Of a stretch of 11,885 nt of DNA, positions 1 through 7,099 are shown piece after piece. Position 1 is the stretch's first letter. Every line of letters begins with the position of its first letter. The notes under the pieces were generated by a model. It was given only the letters and a program-made list of their open reading frames with translations, had not been told where the DNA came from and ran no database searches. The position numbers and the translations under genes were made by a program. Source of the DNA: Armatimonadota bacterium (lineage in GTDB: Bacteria > Armatimonadota > HRBIN16); the NCBI GenBank assembly GCA_028275265.1, contig JAPWUZ010000054.1, positions 1-11,885 on the forward strand, written 5' to 3'.

Positions 1-990
1 TCCGCCGCGTTGAAACTGCTGGAGGAGGGTGTCGAAAACAACCCCGATGTGTACGACATGTACTTCGAGATGGGCTGGATGTGGTACGACAAGATTAAGC
101 AGGCGAACAACTCGGTCAAGTGGTTCCAGAAGGCTTATGAGTTCCCCGACCGCCCGGACGAGTATTCGCCCGGAATCCCTCCCGCGCGGAGGCACATGCT
201 GGCGCACGCCTGGGAGAAAGCGGGGCTGATCGACCAGTGCCTGCTGACCTGGCAGGATATCCTACAGAAGCATGAGCGTTACTACGAGCAGCACAAGAAA
301 GAGTACATGGCGCGAGTTCAGATAGACGTTGCCAAGCATAACTATACCCTGACCGAGTTGCGCCAGTACCGACGCTACCTGAAACAACCGCCGGACACAC
401 AGCCGCCCATCGACGTCAAGTTCGACGTGAAGGTGCGCGTGGTGGAGCCCAAGATTATCGAGGTCTCCGGCACGGTGGACCTGGGCAACTACTACGACGA
501 GCAGATGCAGAAGATGGACTACCGCCCCGGGCGGGTGGACGTGGTGCTGCGTGACGAGGGATACAAGTCGTCCATCCTGCCGACCGATGAGAAAGAGGCA
601 GGCGAGGTGTGGCGGCAGAAGGTGTTTACCTTCGATGTGCCCGATGTGACCATCATGCAGGAGCAGATAGCCATCATCAAGGGCAGGTTCAAGCGCAAAA
701 TCGACATGAGCAAGGACCCGATGATGTACAGCTTCAAGGCTCCACGCTACGTGGTCACAGTGCGCTTCAACCCGTTGTACGCGCCGCCGCAGACGCAGGA
801 CCGCATCGGCTGGCGAGGCGAAGGTCTCACCGATAAGCGCTACCTGCGTCTGGACAAGGTGACCACCGTGGATAAAGACGGCAAGGAGTATACTGTGGAT
901 GTGCGCCGCGTGCGCAAGCACCTGCTGCTCACGCGTGAGCAGTTGCTGAGCGGCAAAGGCGAGGCGGTCGAGTACACGGGTCTGGAATAG
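1..990 (+). CDS. TPR-containing protein, 5'-truncated by window edge
   Basis: The frame is open from the first base to TAG at 988-990 (329 codons visible). The TTG at position 10 has no Shine-Dalgarno sequence before it, so the true start almost certainly lies upstream of the window. The first ~110 residues form helix pairs with TPR-like spacing, including ALKLLEEGVENNPD, SVKWFQKAYEFP and MLAHAWEKAGLIDQCLLTW. Such repeats normally serve as protein-protein interaction scaffolds. A basic, Tyr-rich helical stretch (about 85-125) leads into a C-terminal half that is Val-rich and probably beta-stranded, for example VKFDVKVRVVEPKIIEVSG. I see no catalytic motif and no membrane segment in the visible part. 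I do not recognise the C-terminal domain, so the function is unknown. The gene is not part of the downstream SRP RNA unit, which has its own promoter overlapping the intergenic gap. Confidence 0.75.
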   Translation, partial: SAALKLLEEGVENNPDVYDMYFEMGWMWYDKIKQANNSVKWFQKAYEFPDRPDEYSPGIPPARRHMLAHAWEKAGLIDQCLLTWQDILQKHERYYEQHKKEYMARVQIDVAKHNYTLTELRQYRRYLKQPPDTQPPIDVKFDVKVRVVEPKIIEVSGTVDLGNYYDEQMQKMDYRPGRVDVVLRDEGYKSSILPTDEKEAGEVWRQKVFTFDVPDVTIMQEQIAIIKGRFKRKIDMSKDPMMYSFKAPRYVVTVRFNPLYAPPQTQDRIGWRGEGLTDKRYLRLDKVTTVDKDGKEYTVDVRRVRKHLLLTREQLLSGKGEAVEYTGLE

Positions 991-1011
991 CACCACCCGA
1001 TGTGTTACAAT
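982..1011 (+). promoter_or_regulatory. Extended -10 promoter of the SRP RNA gene
   Basis: TGTTACAAT at 1003-1011 is a -10 element (TACAAT, 1006-1011) carrying the upstream TGn extension. The best -35 candidate, CTGGAA at 982-987, is weak and 18 nt away, which is typical when an extended -10 compensates. The predicted start at about 1017-1019 coincides with the 5' arm of the SRP RNA terminal stem, which supports the assignment. Confidence 0.6.
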
Positions 1012-1016
1012 AGTGA

Positions 1017-1300
1017 TAGAGTAGCCGTGCTAGCCGGGGAGCTAGCGGTGCCCTGTACCCGCAATCCGCTATAGCGGGGGTGAACTCCTGCCCGCGGTGC
1101 CGTCTTGTGGGCAGTGCCTGCGTAAGTGGCGTTGATGGTTGGGCGCTGCGCAACGGTTGACGTGCCAACCCCGCCAGGTCCGGAAGGAAGCAACGGTCAA
1201 CACGCTCGCCGTGTGCCGCAGACCTACCCAACCGGAGTCAACTGCGCAGGTCGACACCCGGAAGGCGCGCATCAACGGCAGGTGCACGGCTACTCTATCA
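1017..1300 (+). ncRNA. ffs: Signal recognition particle RNA, large bacterial type
   Basis: This is the RNA of the signal recognition particle, which with Ffh targets nascent membrane and secreted proteins to FtsY and SecYEG. The domain IV signature CCAGGTCCGGAAGGAAGCA is at 1174-1192, with a GGAA tetraloop at 1182-1185, and is closed lower down by GTTGAC (1156-1161) pairing with GTCAAC (1196-1201). The 5' half carries the Alu-domain block GGTGCCCTGTACC (1047-1059) followed by GCAATCCGCT, closely matching what I recall of Bacillus scRNA. The ends close perfectly: 1014-1030 is the exact reverse complement of 1284-1300 (17 bp), defining the terminal helix 5. The size of about 280 nt fits the large, Alu-containing class rather than the ~110 nt E. 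coli 4.5S RNA. Exact 5' and 3' processing sites are inferred. It heads the conserved ffs-dnaX-ybaB-recR cluster. Confidence 0.96.
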
Positions 1301-1318
1301 CTTGCGTCTTTTGTACCC

Positions 1319-2332
1319 ATGATGAAGCAGATAAACACTATGCGTTGCGTTATTGCTGGCATCGGGATAGTGCTGTGGCTGACAGCAGCTGTGCAGGCGG
1401 ATGAGCGTGAAGTTCGCTTTCAAAGCGATGGGGTCGTACTGGCTGGCACATTGACCACACCCCATGCCTCCGCGAAATCACCCGCTCTGCTTTTAATCCC
1501 CGGCAGCGGCGCGGTAGACCGTAACGGCAACGGTGATGGGCTCAATACCGACCTCTATCGCCACCTGGCGCAGCAGCTGGCGCAGATGGGATATGTGACC
1601 CTGCGCTACGATAAACGCGGAATCGGCGCGAGCAAAATACCCGAAAAAGAGGAGGGTAAGACCACCCTGAGCCAGGTCGCCCGCGATGCACTGGCAGCCC
1701 TCAACTTCCTGCGCCAGCAACCGGAGGTGGACCCCAAGCGCGTGGGACTGCTGGGTTACGAAGACGGCGCGCTCATCGGGATGGCGCTGGCGGGAGAATT
1801 GCCTGACCCGCCCAAGGTGCTGGTGTGCCTGGCTCCGCCGGGGCGTACGCCCGTTATCATCCTGCGTGAGAACCTCCAGCAGCGGTGGCAAAGCGAGGGG
1901 TTGTCGGCAGACAAAATCCAGCGCAGGCTGGGAGATTTCGACACTGCCGTTGCCGCCCTGTACTACCGCCTGCCAATGCCTCCGCTGCATGAGGATGTTG
2001 CCCCTTACTTTATGCTGCCCGACCGCCCCTATCTGCAGGAGTTCTATTTTGAGAACCCTGTAGCGCGATTGAAGATGGTGAAAGTGCCCGTGCTGCTATT
2101 GTACGGCGAACTGGACAAGAGAGTATCGCCCAAACAAGACGGGGAGCTGTTGTGGCAACACGCACGGAACGCAGGAAACAGCAAGGTGGAGTTGAAAGTA
2201 CTGAGCGGGACGGCACATGCCTTCAAGCCCTCTCCGGCGGGCGATACGCAGGAGGTATTGACGAACCCGCAGTTGCCCCTTGCGCCCGCGCTGGTGAACG
2301 CATTAAAGGAATGGCTTTCCGCCAACCTGTGA
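1319..2332 (+). CDS. Secreted alpha/beta-hydrolase-fold protein, altered nucleophile elbow
   Basis: A 337-residue protein with an N-terminal signal peptide (hydrophobic core CVIAGIGIVLWLTAA, likely cleavage after VQA near residue 28), so probably exported. It resembles EstD/dienelactone-type hydrolases: a beta hairpin then LLLIPGSGAVDRNGNGDG (oxyanion-side loop), LRYDKRGIGAS, the nucleophile elbow, LLLYGELDKRVSP with acid D266, and SGTAHAFKP with H300. The elbow, normally GxSxG, reads G146-Y-E-D-G150, so Glu148 sits where the Ser nucleophile is expected; hydrolase activity is doubtful or unconventional. The start is ATG 1319 (MMKQ); ATG 1340 is an alternative and neither has a good Shine-Dalgarno sequence. 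Upstream in-frame codons back to 1139 lie inside the SRP RNA and are not coding. It ends 3 nt before dnaX, so it is probably co-transcribed and translationally coupled with it. The substrate is unknown. Confidence 0.88.
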   Translation: MMKQINTMRCVIAGIGIVLWLTAAVQADEREVRFQSDGVVLAGTLTTPHASAKSPALLLIPGSGAVDRNGNGDGLNTDLYRHLAQQLAQMGYVTLRYDKRGIGASKIPEKEEGKTTLSQVARDALAALNFLRQQPEVDPKRVGLLGYEDGALIGMALAGELPDPPKVLVCLAPPGRTPVIILRENLQQRWQSEGLSADKIQRRLGDFDTAVAALYYRLPMPPLHEDVAPYFMLPDRPYLQEFYFENPVARLKMVKVPVLLLYGELDKRVSPKQDGELLWQHARNAGNSKVELKVLSGTAHAFKPSPAGDTQEVLTNPQLPLAPALVNALKEWLSANL

Positions 2333-2335
2333 ACG

Positions 2336-4042
2336 ATGGCACACGTCGCGCTTTATAGGAAATATCGCTCGCAGACGTTCGAAGACGTTATCGGGCAACA
2401 ACACGTCACCCAAACACTGCAGAACGCCATCAGGGCAGGCAAAGTCGCCCACGCCTACCTGTTCTGCGGACCGCGCGGCACGGGCAAGACCACCACTGCC
2501 CGTCTGCTGGCAAAGGCGTTGAACTGCGAGCAGGGTCCCACGCCCACGCCCTGCGATCGGTGCGCCATGTGTGTGGCTATCCGCGAGGGCAGGGCAGTGG
2601 ACGTCATCGAGATGGATGCCGCTTCGGAAACGGGCATCGACGACGTGCGCGAAACCATCATCGAGAACGCGCAGTACATGCCCCAGCAGGCGCGGTACAA
2701 GGTATACATTATCGACGAGGTGCATGACCTCTCCACCAAAGCCTTTGACGCCCTGCTCAAAACACTGGAAGAACCACCCCCGCATGTGGTGTTCGTGCTG
2801 GCGACCACGGAGGTGCAGCGCGTACCAGTCACCATCCGGTCGCGCTGTATTCGCTTCGATTTCCGCCGCGCCTCTCTGGAAGACCTGGTGTTGCGCATCA
2901 ATACCGTTCTGGAGCGCGAAGGTCTCACCGCCGAGCCGGAGGCAGTGCAAGCCATCGCGCGAGCAGCGGACGGCTCCTTCCGTGATGCCCTGAGCCTGCT
3001 GGAACAGGTGCTGGCGTACGCGGGCGGACACGTGGACTACGAGACCGTGCGCTCGGTGCTGGGTATTGTGGATGAGGAAGCGGTCGGCGCGGTGATTAAC
3101 GCCGCCGCGCGGGGCGATGTCGGCAAGGCGCTGATGGCGGCGGATGAGATGCTTCGACGGGGAAGTAGTGTGCGCACCGTTCTGGAGGCAGTTGCCCAGC
3201 GCGTGCGCGACCTGCTGTACGCACGGGTAGGCGCGCTGGATGAAAGCCTCTCTGTGGCACAACTGAGCGCGCTCAAAGCGCTGGCACAACATTTCACCCC
3301 GGATACGCTGAGCAGGATGCTGGACGTGCTCGTGCGCGCTCAGGCGCAGTTGCGCAATGTGCCCCAGCAACGTGTGCTTCTGGATATGGCGATGGTGCAG
3401 ATAGCCCGCATGAAACAGGAAACAGAGCCGACCTCTCCGATAAACAGCGGGCAGACGGTGGTGCAACCTGCCGCAGCGACACCGCCAGCCGCCGAGGTTA
3501 GGGTAGGGGAGGGTGCTACTTCGCCCGCTCCTTCTCGCTCCGAACAAGCCCAGCAGGCTTCCCCGCAGGCCGCTAAAGCCCCCGCTTCGGCTTCTACTGA
3601 CGTCAAACCTTCAACGGAGACAACGCCCACGTCGGTGGACGCCGGCACGTCAGAGCTGCTGAAGCTGATTCAGGGCAGGTGGGAGCAAATCATTGCCAGA
3701 GTAGCAGAGCGCAGCCGTGGCGGTGCAGAGGTGCTTCGCGAAGCCAGTCCGGTGCGCGTAGAAGGCGAGAATACAGTGGTACTGCGTTTCCGTACCGAGT
3801 TCTCATATGCCCAGATGCAGTCTGAGAAGCGACGCCAGTTTGTGGAGCAGACCATTTCGCGCTTTCTGGGAGGCAGGGCAGTCACCATCCGGTGCGAAAT
3901 GCAGCGCGCGAATCCCGCTTCTCAATCTGCGAATCAGCCGTCCAACGACAAACAGCAGGATGATGAAGAGATAAACGGTGAACAATACGCGCAAGAAGTC
4001 GCCCAGACCTTCAACGGCTATATTGAACTGGAAGGAGGATGA
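2336..4042 (+). CDS. dnaX: DNA polymerase III subunit gamma/tau
   Basis: The clamp-loader ATPase of the replicative polymerase: it opens the beta clamp with HolA/HolB homologues and bridges the polymerase cores through its tau part. The 568 residues show the family in order: the N-terminal LYRKYRSQTFEDVIGQ block, Walker A GPRGTGKT at 45-52, a zinc site from C64, C73, C76 and C79, Walker B/DEVH at 127-130, and the SRC motif with its arginine finger at 169-171. Lid and collar helices follow to about residue 360. Then comes a low-complexity Pro/Ala/Thr/Ser linker (about 365-440) and a tau-like C-terminal domain (about 443-520, from SELLKLIQGRWEQII to the conserved REASPVRVEG stretch), ending in a polar Gln/Asn-rich tail. 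I saw no A-rich slippery heptamer for a shorter gamma form. ATG 2336 follows the upstream stop by 3 nt with little Shine-Dalgarno signal, so coupling is likely. The final codons contain the ybaB ribosome binding site. Confidence 0.97.
   Translation: MAHVALYRKYRSQTFEDVIGQQHVTQTLQNAIRAGKVAHAYLFCGPRGTGKTTTARLLAKALNCEQGPTPTPCDRCAMCVAIREGRAVDVIEMDAASETGIDDVRETIIENAQYMPQQARYKVYIIDEVHDLSTKAFDALLKTLEEPPPHVVFVLATTEVQRVPVTIRSRCIRFDFRRASLEDLVLRINTVLEREGLTAEPEAVQAIARAADGSFRDALSLLEQVLAYAGGHVDYETVRSVLGIVDEEAVGAVINAAARGDVGKALMAADEMLRRGSSVRTVLEAVAQRVRDLLYARVGALDESLSVAQLSALKALAQHFTPDTLSRMLDVLVRAQAQLRNVPQQRVLLDMAMVQIARMKQETEPTSPINSGQTVVQPAAATPPAAEVRVGEGATSPAPSRSEQAQQASPQAAKAPASASTDVKPSTETTPTSVDAGTSELLKLIQGRWEQIIARVAERSRGGAEVLREASPVRVEGENTVVLRFRTEFSYAQMQSEKRRQFVEQTISRFLGGRAVTIRCEMQRANPASQSANQPSNDKQQDDEEINGEQYAQEVAQTFNGYIELEGG
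4034..4038 (+). promoter_or_regulatory. Ribosome binding site that fixes the ybaB start
   Basis: GGAGG at 4034-4038, within the last codons of dnaX, sits directly against an ATG at 4039 but 6 nt before the in-frame ATG at 4045. The second spacing is usable and the first is not, so translation most likely begins at 4045. Confidence 0.7.
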
Positions 4043-4044
4043 GA

Positions 4045-4377
4045 ATGCGAAATCCTTTTGGCGCAAACCCGCGCGACCTGCAGAAGATGCTGGAACAGAC
4101 CATGCAGCAGATGCAACAGGCGCAGGAGGAGTTGAAAAACCTGCGGGTAGAATCTTCGGTGGGTGGCGGCGTGGTGAAAGCAGTCGTCGATGGAACCGGT
4201 GAACTCATCTCCATCGAAATCAATCCGGTGGTGGTCGACCCGAACGACGTGGAGATGCTACAGGACCTGATTGTTTCCGCCGTGAACGAGGCACGCGAGC
4301 AGGCGGTTGCCGAGGCGGCACGCCGAATGACATCGCTTCCCGGTATGCCAAACATCGATCTGGAGAATCTGTTCTGA
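4045..4377 (+). CDS. ybaB: YbaB/EbfC family nucleoid-associated DNA-binding protein
   Basis: A small dimeric protein that binds DNA as tweezers and associates with the nucleoid. It is encoded between dnaX and recR in many bacteria, and a role alongside recombinational repair is suspected but not settled. The 110 residues match the family's length and build: an N-terminal long amphipathic, Gln/Met-rich helix (DLQKMLEQTMQQMQQAQEEL), a central beta sheet with the conserved GGG and DGTGELISIEINP blocks, then DVEMLQDLIVSAVNEA and a C-terminal helix with a short loose tail (SLPGMPNIDLENLF). The start at ATG 4045 is chosen from the ribosome binding site spacing; ATG 4039 would add two residues. The gene overlaps nothing after this correction, begins 2 nt after the dnaX stop, and ends directly against the recR start. 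Confidence 0.95.
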   Translation: MRNPFGANPRDLQKMLEQTMQQMQQAQEELKNLRVESSVGGGVVKAVVDGTGELISIEINPVVVDPNDVEMLQDLIVSAVNEAREQAVAEAARRMTSLPGMPNIDLENLF

Positions 4378-4977
4378 ATGATGGAATACGCCAAGCCTCT
4401 GGCAAAACTAATCCGCGAACTGGAGAAGATGCCCGGTGTGGGACCCAAGTCCGCCCAGCGGATGGCGTTCCATATCCTGCGGATGCCTGATGAAGAAGCC
4501 CATGCGCTGGCGGAAGCTATCATCGAGGTGAAAGAGCGCATCGTTACCTGCAAGCGGTGCTTCAACTTTACCGATGAGGAATTGTGTCCCATCTGCCGCA
4601 ACCCCTCGCGTGATGCTTCCGTGCTGTGCGTGGTGGCAGACGTGCGTGACCTGATGGCTATCGAGCGCACGCAGGAGTACCGCGGGTTGTACCATGTGCT
4701 ACAGGGCGTGATTTCCCCGATGGACGGTGTCGGGACGGAGCAACTGCGCATCCGTGAGCTGCTGCAAAGGCTCCAGTCAGAGCACGTGGAAGAGGTCATC
4801 ATCGCGATGAACCCGACCATCGAGGGAGATGCTACTGCCATGTACCTCTCGAAACTCATCAAACCGCTGGGAATCCGTGTGACGCAGCTGGCGCACGGCG
4901 TGCCCATTGGCGGTGACCTCGATTATGCCGACCAGGCAACGCTGATTTCCGCCCTCGAATGGAGGCGGGAATTGTGA
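4378..4977 (+). CDS. recR: Recombination mediator protein RecR
   Basis: RecR acts with RecO (and RecF) to load RecA on SSB-coated single-stranded DNA during gap repair. At 199 residues it has the standard length. Visible in order: the helix-hairpin-helix LEKMPGVGPKSAQRMAFHIL (15-34), a C4 zinc finger from C58, C61, C70 and C73, a Toprim domain from about residue 81 (LCVVADVRDLMAIERT) through the conserved EYRGLYHVLQGVISPMDGVG stretch, IAMNPTIEGDATAMYL, and the C-terminal AHGVPIGGDLDYAD motif with a short tail ending RREL. The first Toprim strand reads VVA where many RecR proteins have VVE, a position that varies in this family. ATG 4378 follows the ybaB stop with no gap; ATG 4381 is an equally good start on sequence alone. 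It is the last gene of the ffs-dnaX unit. Confidence 0.97.
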   Translation: MMEYAKPLAKLIRELEKMPGVGPKSAQRMAFHILRMPDEEAHALAEAIIEVKERIVTCKRCFNFTDEELCPICRNPSRDASVLCVVADVRDLMAIERTQEYRGLYHVLQGVISPMDGVGTEQLRIRELLQRLQSEHVEEVIIAMNPTIEGDATAMYLSKLIKPLGIRVTQLAHGVPIGGDLDYADQATLISALEWRREL

Positions 4978-5043
4978 TGCCGCGGCGATAGCCAGCACTT
5001 GCAGGGCAGATTTCATTCTGCGGAGACTCCTCTCGTCTTTGTA

Positions 5044-5095
5044 GCGCAGGATGCCGCGCCGATCAGACCGGCATCTGTGCTTTATCCGCTTTTTT
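5044..5095 (+). terminator. Probable intrinsic terminator after recR
   Basis: GATGCCG (5050-5056) pairs with CGGCATC (5069-5075) around a 12-nt loop. After one bulged G (5049) the stem continues for five more pairs, 5044-5048 with 5076-5080, including one G-U. A T-rich tract with TTTATCC and then six T (5090-5095) follows. The strong stem plus late T run fits termination of the SRP/dnaX/recR transcript; the T run is about 10 nt further out than ideal. Confidence 0.5.
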
Positions 5096-5139
5096 ACCGA
5101 TAACTCCTAGCAGGAGGACACTATACGGGGTGTGCAGCC

Positions 5140-6855
5140 ATGTACGGTCGGCGCAAACTGGGGGAGATACTGGTAGACCTGGGCTACATCGACTACCTGC
5201 AGGTGGAAGAAGCCCTTCAGTTGCAGGCGCGCGAGGGCGGGATGCTGGGGCAGATTCTGATTCGGCTGGGCTACATCGACGCCGACCAGCTGGCGGAGGC
5301 TCAGGCGGAGCAATACGACGTCGACTACGAGAAGATTATCCCCGAGAGTGCGCAGCCCGATGCCATCGCCAGAGTGCCTGCAGCGATGGCGAGAAGCTTG
5401 AAGGTGCTGCCCCTGCGCGTGGAGGACGGCAAGCTGGTCGTGGCAATGGAAAACCCTCTGGATGTGGATGCTATCGACCTCCTGCAGCGCCACACCGGTA
5501 TGTACGTGAAGGTTGTTTACACAAACCCTGAGGACCTGTTAAGAGCAATTGACTTCCACTACGGCGGAGCCACTGCCGATACCGAATCACTGGACGACGT
5601 TATCTCCGAAATCAGCGCGGCGCCCAAGGAGGAGAGCGAAAACCTGGAAGACCTCCGCAGGGCAGTGGAAGACGCACCGGTAGTGCGCATTGTAAACATG
5701 CTTCTGATGGAAGCCATCAACGGGCGCGCCAGTGATATTCACCTGGAACCGCGCCGGACGCATCTGGAGGTGCGCTACCGTATCGATGGCGAACTGCAAC
5801 ATGTACGCAATATCCCGCGCAACCTGACGGCAGCGTGTATCTCGCGCATCAAAGTGATGGCGGACATGGACATCGCCGAAAGGCGCATTCCCCAGGATGG
5901 GCGCATCACCATCCGGGTGGAAGGCAGGCAGGTAGACCTGCGCGTTTCCACCCTGCCCATCCAGCACGGGGAGCGTGTGGTGATGCGCATTCTGGACCGC
6001 GACAGAAGCCTGCGCAAGCTGGACGAACTGGGCTTCTCGCCGCAAAATCTGTTAACCTTCCGCTGGTTGCTCCAGCGACCGAATGGTATCATTCTGGTGA
6101 CCGGTCCTACCGGCTCGGGCAAGACCACCACGCTGTATGCCGCCCTGAGGGAAATCCAGTCGGTTTCCCGCAATATTATCACCTGCGAAGACCCGATAGA
6201 ATACGAGCTGGAAGGCATCAACCAGTCCAATGTGAACGAAAAAGCAGGGCTGACCTTTGCCGCGCAACTGCGTGCTATTCTGCGCCAGGACCCCGATGTG
6301 GTGCTGGTCGGTGAGATCCGCGACCAGGAGACGGCGGAAATCGCCTGCCGCGCCGCAATGACCGGACACCTGGTGCTCTCTACCCTGCATACCAACGATG
6401 CGGTCAGTGCCATTCCGCGCTTGATTGACATGGGCGTGGAGCCTTTCCTCATCAGCTCTGCTTTGGCGGGGGTACTGGCGCAACGACTGGTGCGCGTGAT
6501 ATGCCCGCACTGCAAACAGGAGTACGAACCCAGTCTTGCCGAGGTTCAGCTTATCGGCCGACCAGTGGAGAAGCTCTACCGCGGAGCAGGCTGTTCGGCA
6601 TGTGGTGGACGAGGTTATCAGGGGCGTATCAGTGTGCATGAGGTTCTGGTGGTGGACGAGGAGATACGCGCGATGACTATCGAGCGCATGCCCAGCAGCC
6701 GCATCCTTGAAGCGGCGTTGCGCAAAGGCATGATTCCTATGTCGCAGGACGGTATCGAGAAAGCAGTGCAGGGCATCACCACGCTGGAAGAAGTTACCGC
6801 AAAGGCGTTCATCTCATCTGGTACGCCCCCTATCGACGTACTGGAAGCGGCATAA
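5140..6855 (+). CDS. GspE/PilB family assembly ATPase (type II secretion / type IV pilus)
   Basis: A cytoplasmic hexameric ATPase that powers pilin or pseudopilin polymerisation. The 571 residues begin with an MshEN-type region: two 24-residue motifs at 6-29 and 35-58 separated by a 5-residue spacer, the arrangement known to bind cyclic di-GMP in MshE-like ATPases. The GspE N-domain follows to about 145, then the motor: Walker A GPTGSGKT (322-329), the Asp box around DPIEYELEGINQSNV, Walker B DPDVVLVGEIRD (384-395), the His box TGHLVLSTLHTND with H410 and H417, and a tetracysteine zinc knuckle (C455, C458, C485, C488). Every catalytic motif is intact. ATG 5140 is the only plausible start, although AGGAGG at 5112-5117 is 22 nt away and only GGGGTG (5127-5132) is well placed. 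No gspF, gspD, pilT or pilC gene is adjacent, so PilB and GspE cannot be told apart here. Confidence 0.94.
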   Translation: MYGRRKLGEILVDLGYIDYLQVEEALQLQAREGGMLGQILIRLGYIDADQLAEAQAEQYDVDYEKIIPESAQPDAIARVPAAMARSLKVLPLRVEDGKLVVAMENPLDVDAIDLLQRHTGMYVKVVYTNPEDLLRAIDFHYGGATADTESLDDVISEISAAPKEESENLEDLRRAVEDAPVVRIVNMLLMEAINGRASDIHLEPRRTHLEVRYRIDGELQHVRNIPRNLTAACISRIKVMADMDIAERRIPQDGRITIRVEGRQVDLRVSTLPIQHGERVVMRILDRDRSLRKLDELGFSPQNLLTFRWLLQRPNGIILVTGPTGSGKTTTLYAALREIQSVSRNIITCEDPIEYELEGINQSNVNEKAGLTFAAQLRAILRQDPDVVLVGEIRDQETAEIACRAAMTGHLVLSTLHTNDAVSAIPRLIDMGVEPFLISSALAGVLAQRLVRVICPHCKQEYEPSLAEVQLIGRPVEKLYRGAGCSACGGRGYQGRISVHEVLVVDEEIRAMTIERMPSSRILEAALRKGMIPMSQDGIEKAVQGITTLEEVTAKAFISSGTPPIDVLEAA

Positions 6856-6910
6856 ACAACCGGTCTGGCAGTTCGTCGTGGTTTTGGATGGCGAACCTCC
6901 GGGTGAGCTC

Positions 6911-7063
6911 AGCCCCCACCCAACCTCCCCGCGAGTGGCTTACTGCACGACACTTTCTCTGGAGGGAGGAAAGTCCAGTAAGTTTCCCCCCTCCTGACCT
7001 CCCCCGTGGACGGGGGAGGAACCATCACTCCCTCCCCGCCCGCGGGGAGGGCTGGGGTGGGGG
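6911..7063. repeat. REPIN-like palindromic intergenic element
   Basis: Two perfect GC-rich hairpins lie 10 nt apart. 6998-7019 is CCTCCCCCGT, GG, then its exact reverse complement; 7030-7051 is CCCTCCCCGC, CC, then its exact reverse complement. Outside them, CCCCCACCCAACCTCCCCGC at 6913-6932 is an imperfect inverted copy of the sequence at 7042-7063. The whole stretch is therefore an inverted array of one C-rich unit, as in REP/REPIN elements. It has no coding potential. It lies between the convergent ends of the ATPase and glycosidase genes, where it could also form transcript 3' ends. Confidence 0.6.
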
Positions 7064-7099
7064 CGAAAACGCGCGAAAAATGTCGTGGGGTGAGGCGCG

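Noticed and set aside
1139..1318. In-frame N-terminal extension of the hydrolase (60 extra codons)
   Set aside because: It lies inside the SRP RNA, including domain IV, and the signal peptide starts only after 1319.
2303..3547. 414-codon open frame on the - strand
   Set aside because: It is antisense to dnaX in a GC-rich gene, with His/Arg/Gln-rich composition and no recognisable domain; dnaX itself is unmistakable.
3400..3680. Programmed frameshift in dnaX giving a short gamma form
   Set aside because: No A-rich slippery heptamer with a downstream stem was found in the linker region; the full-length frame is continuous.
4621..4668. Defective Toprim domain in RecR (VVA where VVE is common)
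   Set aside because: This position is variable in RecR, and all other motifs are intact.
4011..4907. 298-codon open frame on the - strand across ybaB and recR
   Set aside because: Ser/Arg-rich mirror of two well-identified genes with no motif.
4777..5016. - strand frame whose first residues (MKSALQVLAIAAA) look like a signal peptide with a GAGGAG upstream
   Set aside because: It runs antisense into recR and loses protein-like character; a chance match is more likely than an antisense gene.
6998..7051. CRISPR-like repeats
   Set aside because: Only two different palindromes 10 nt apart, with no regular spacers and no cas genes.
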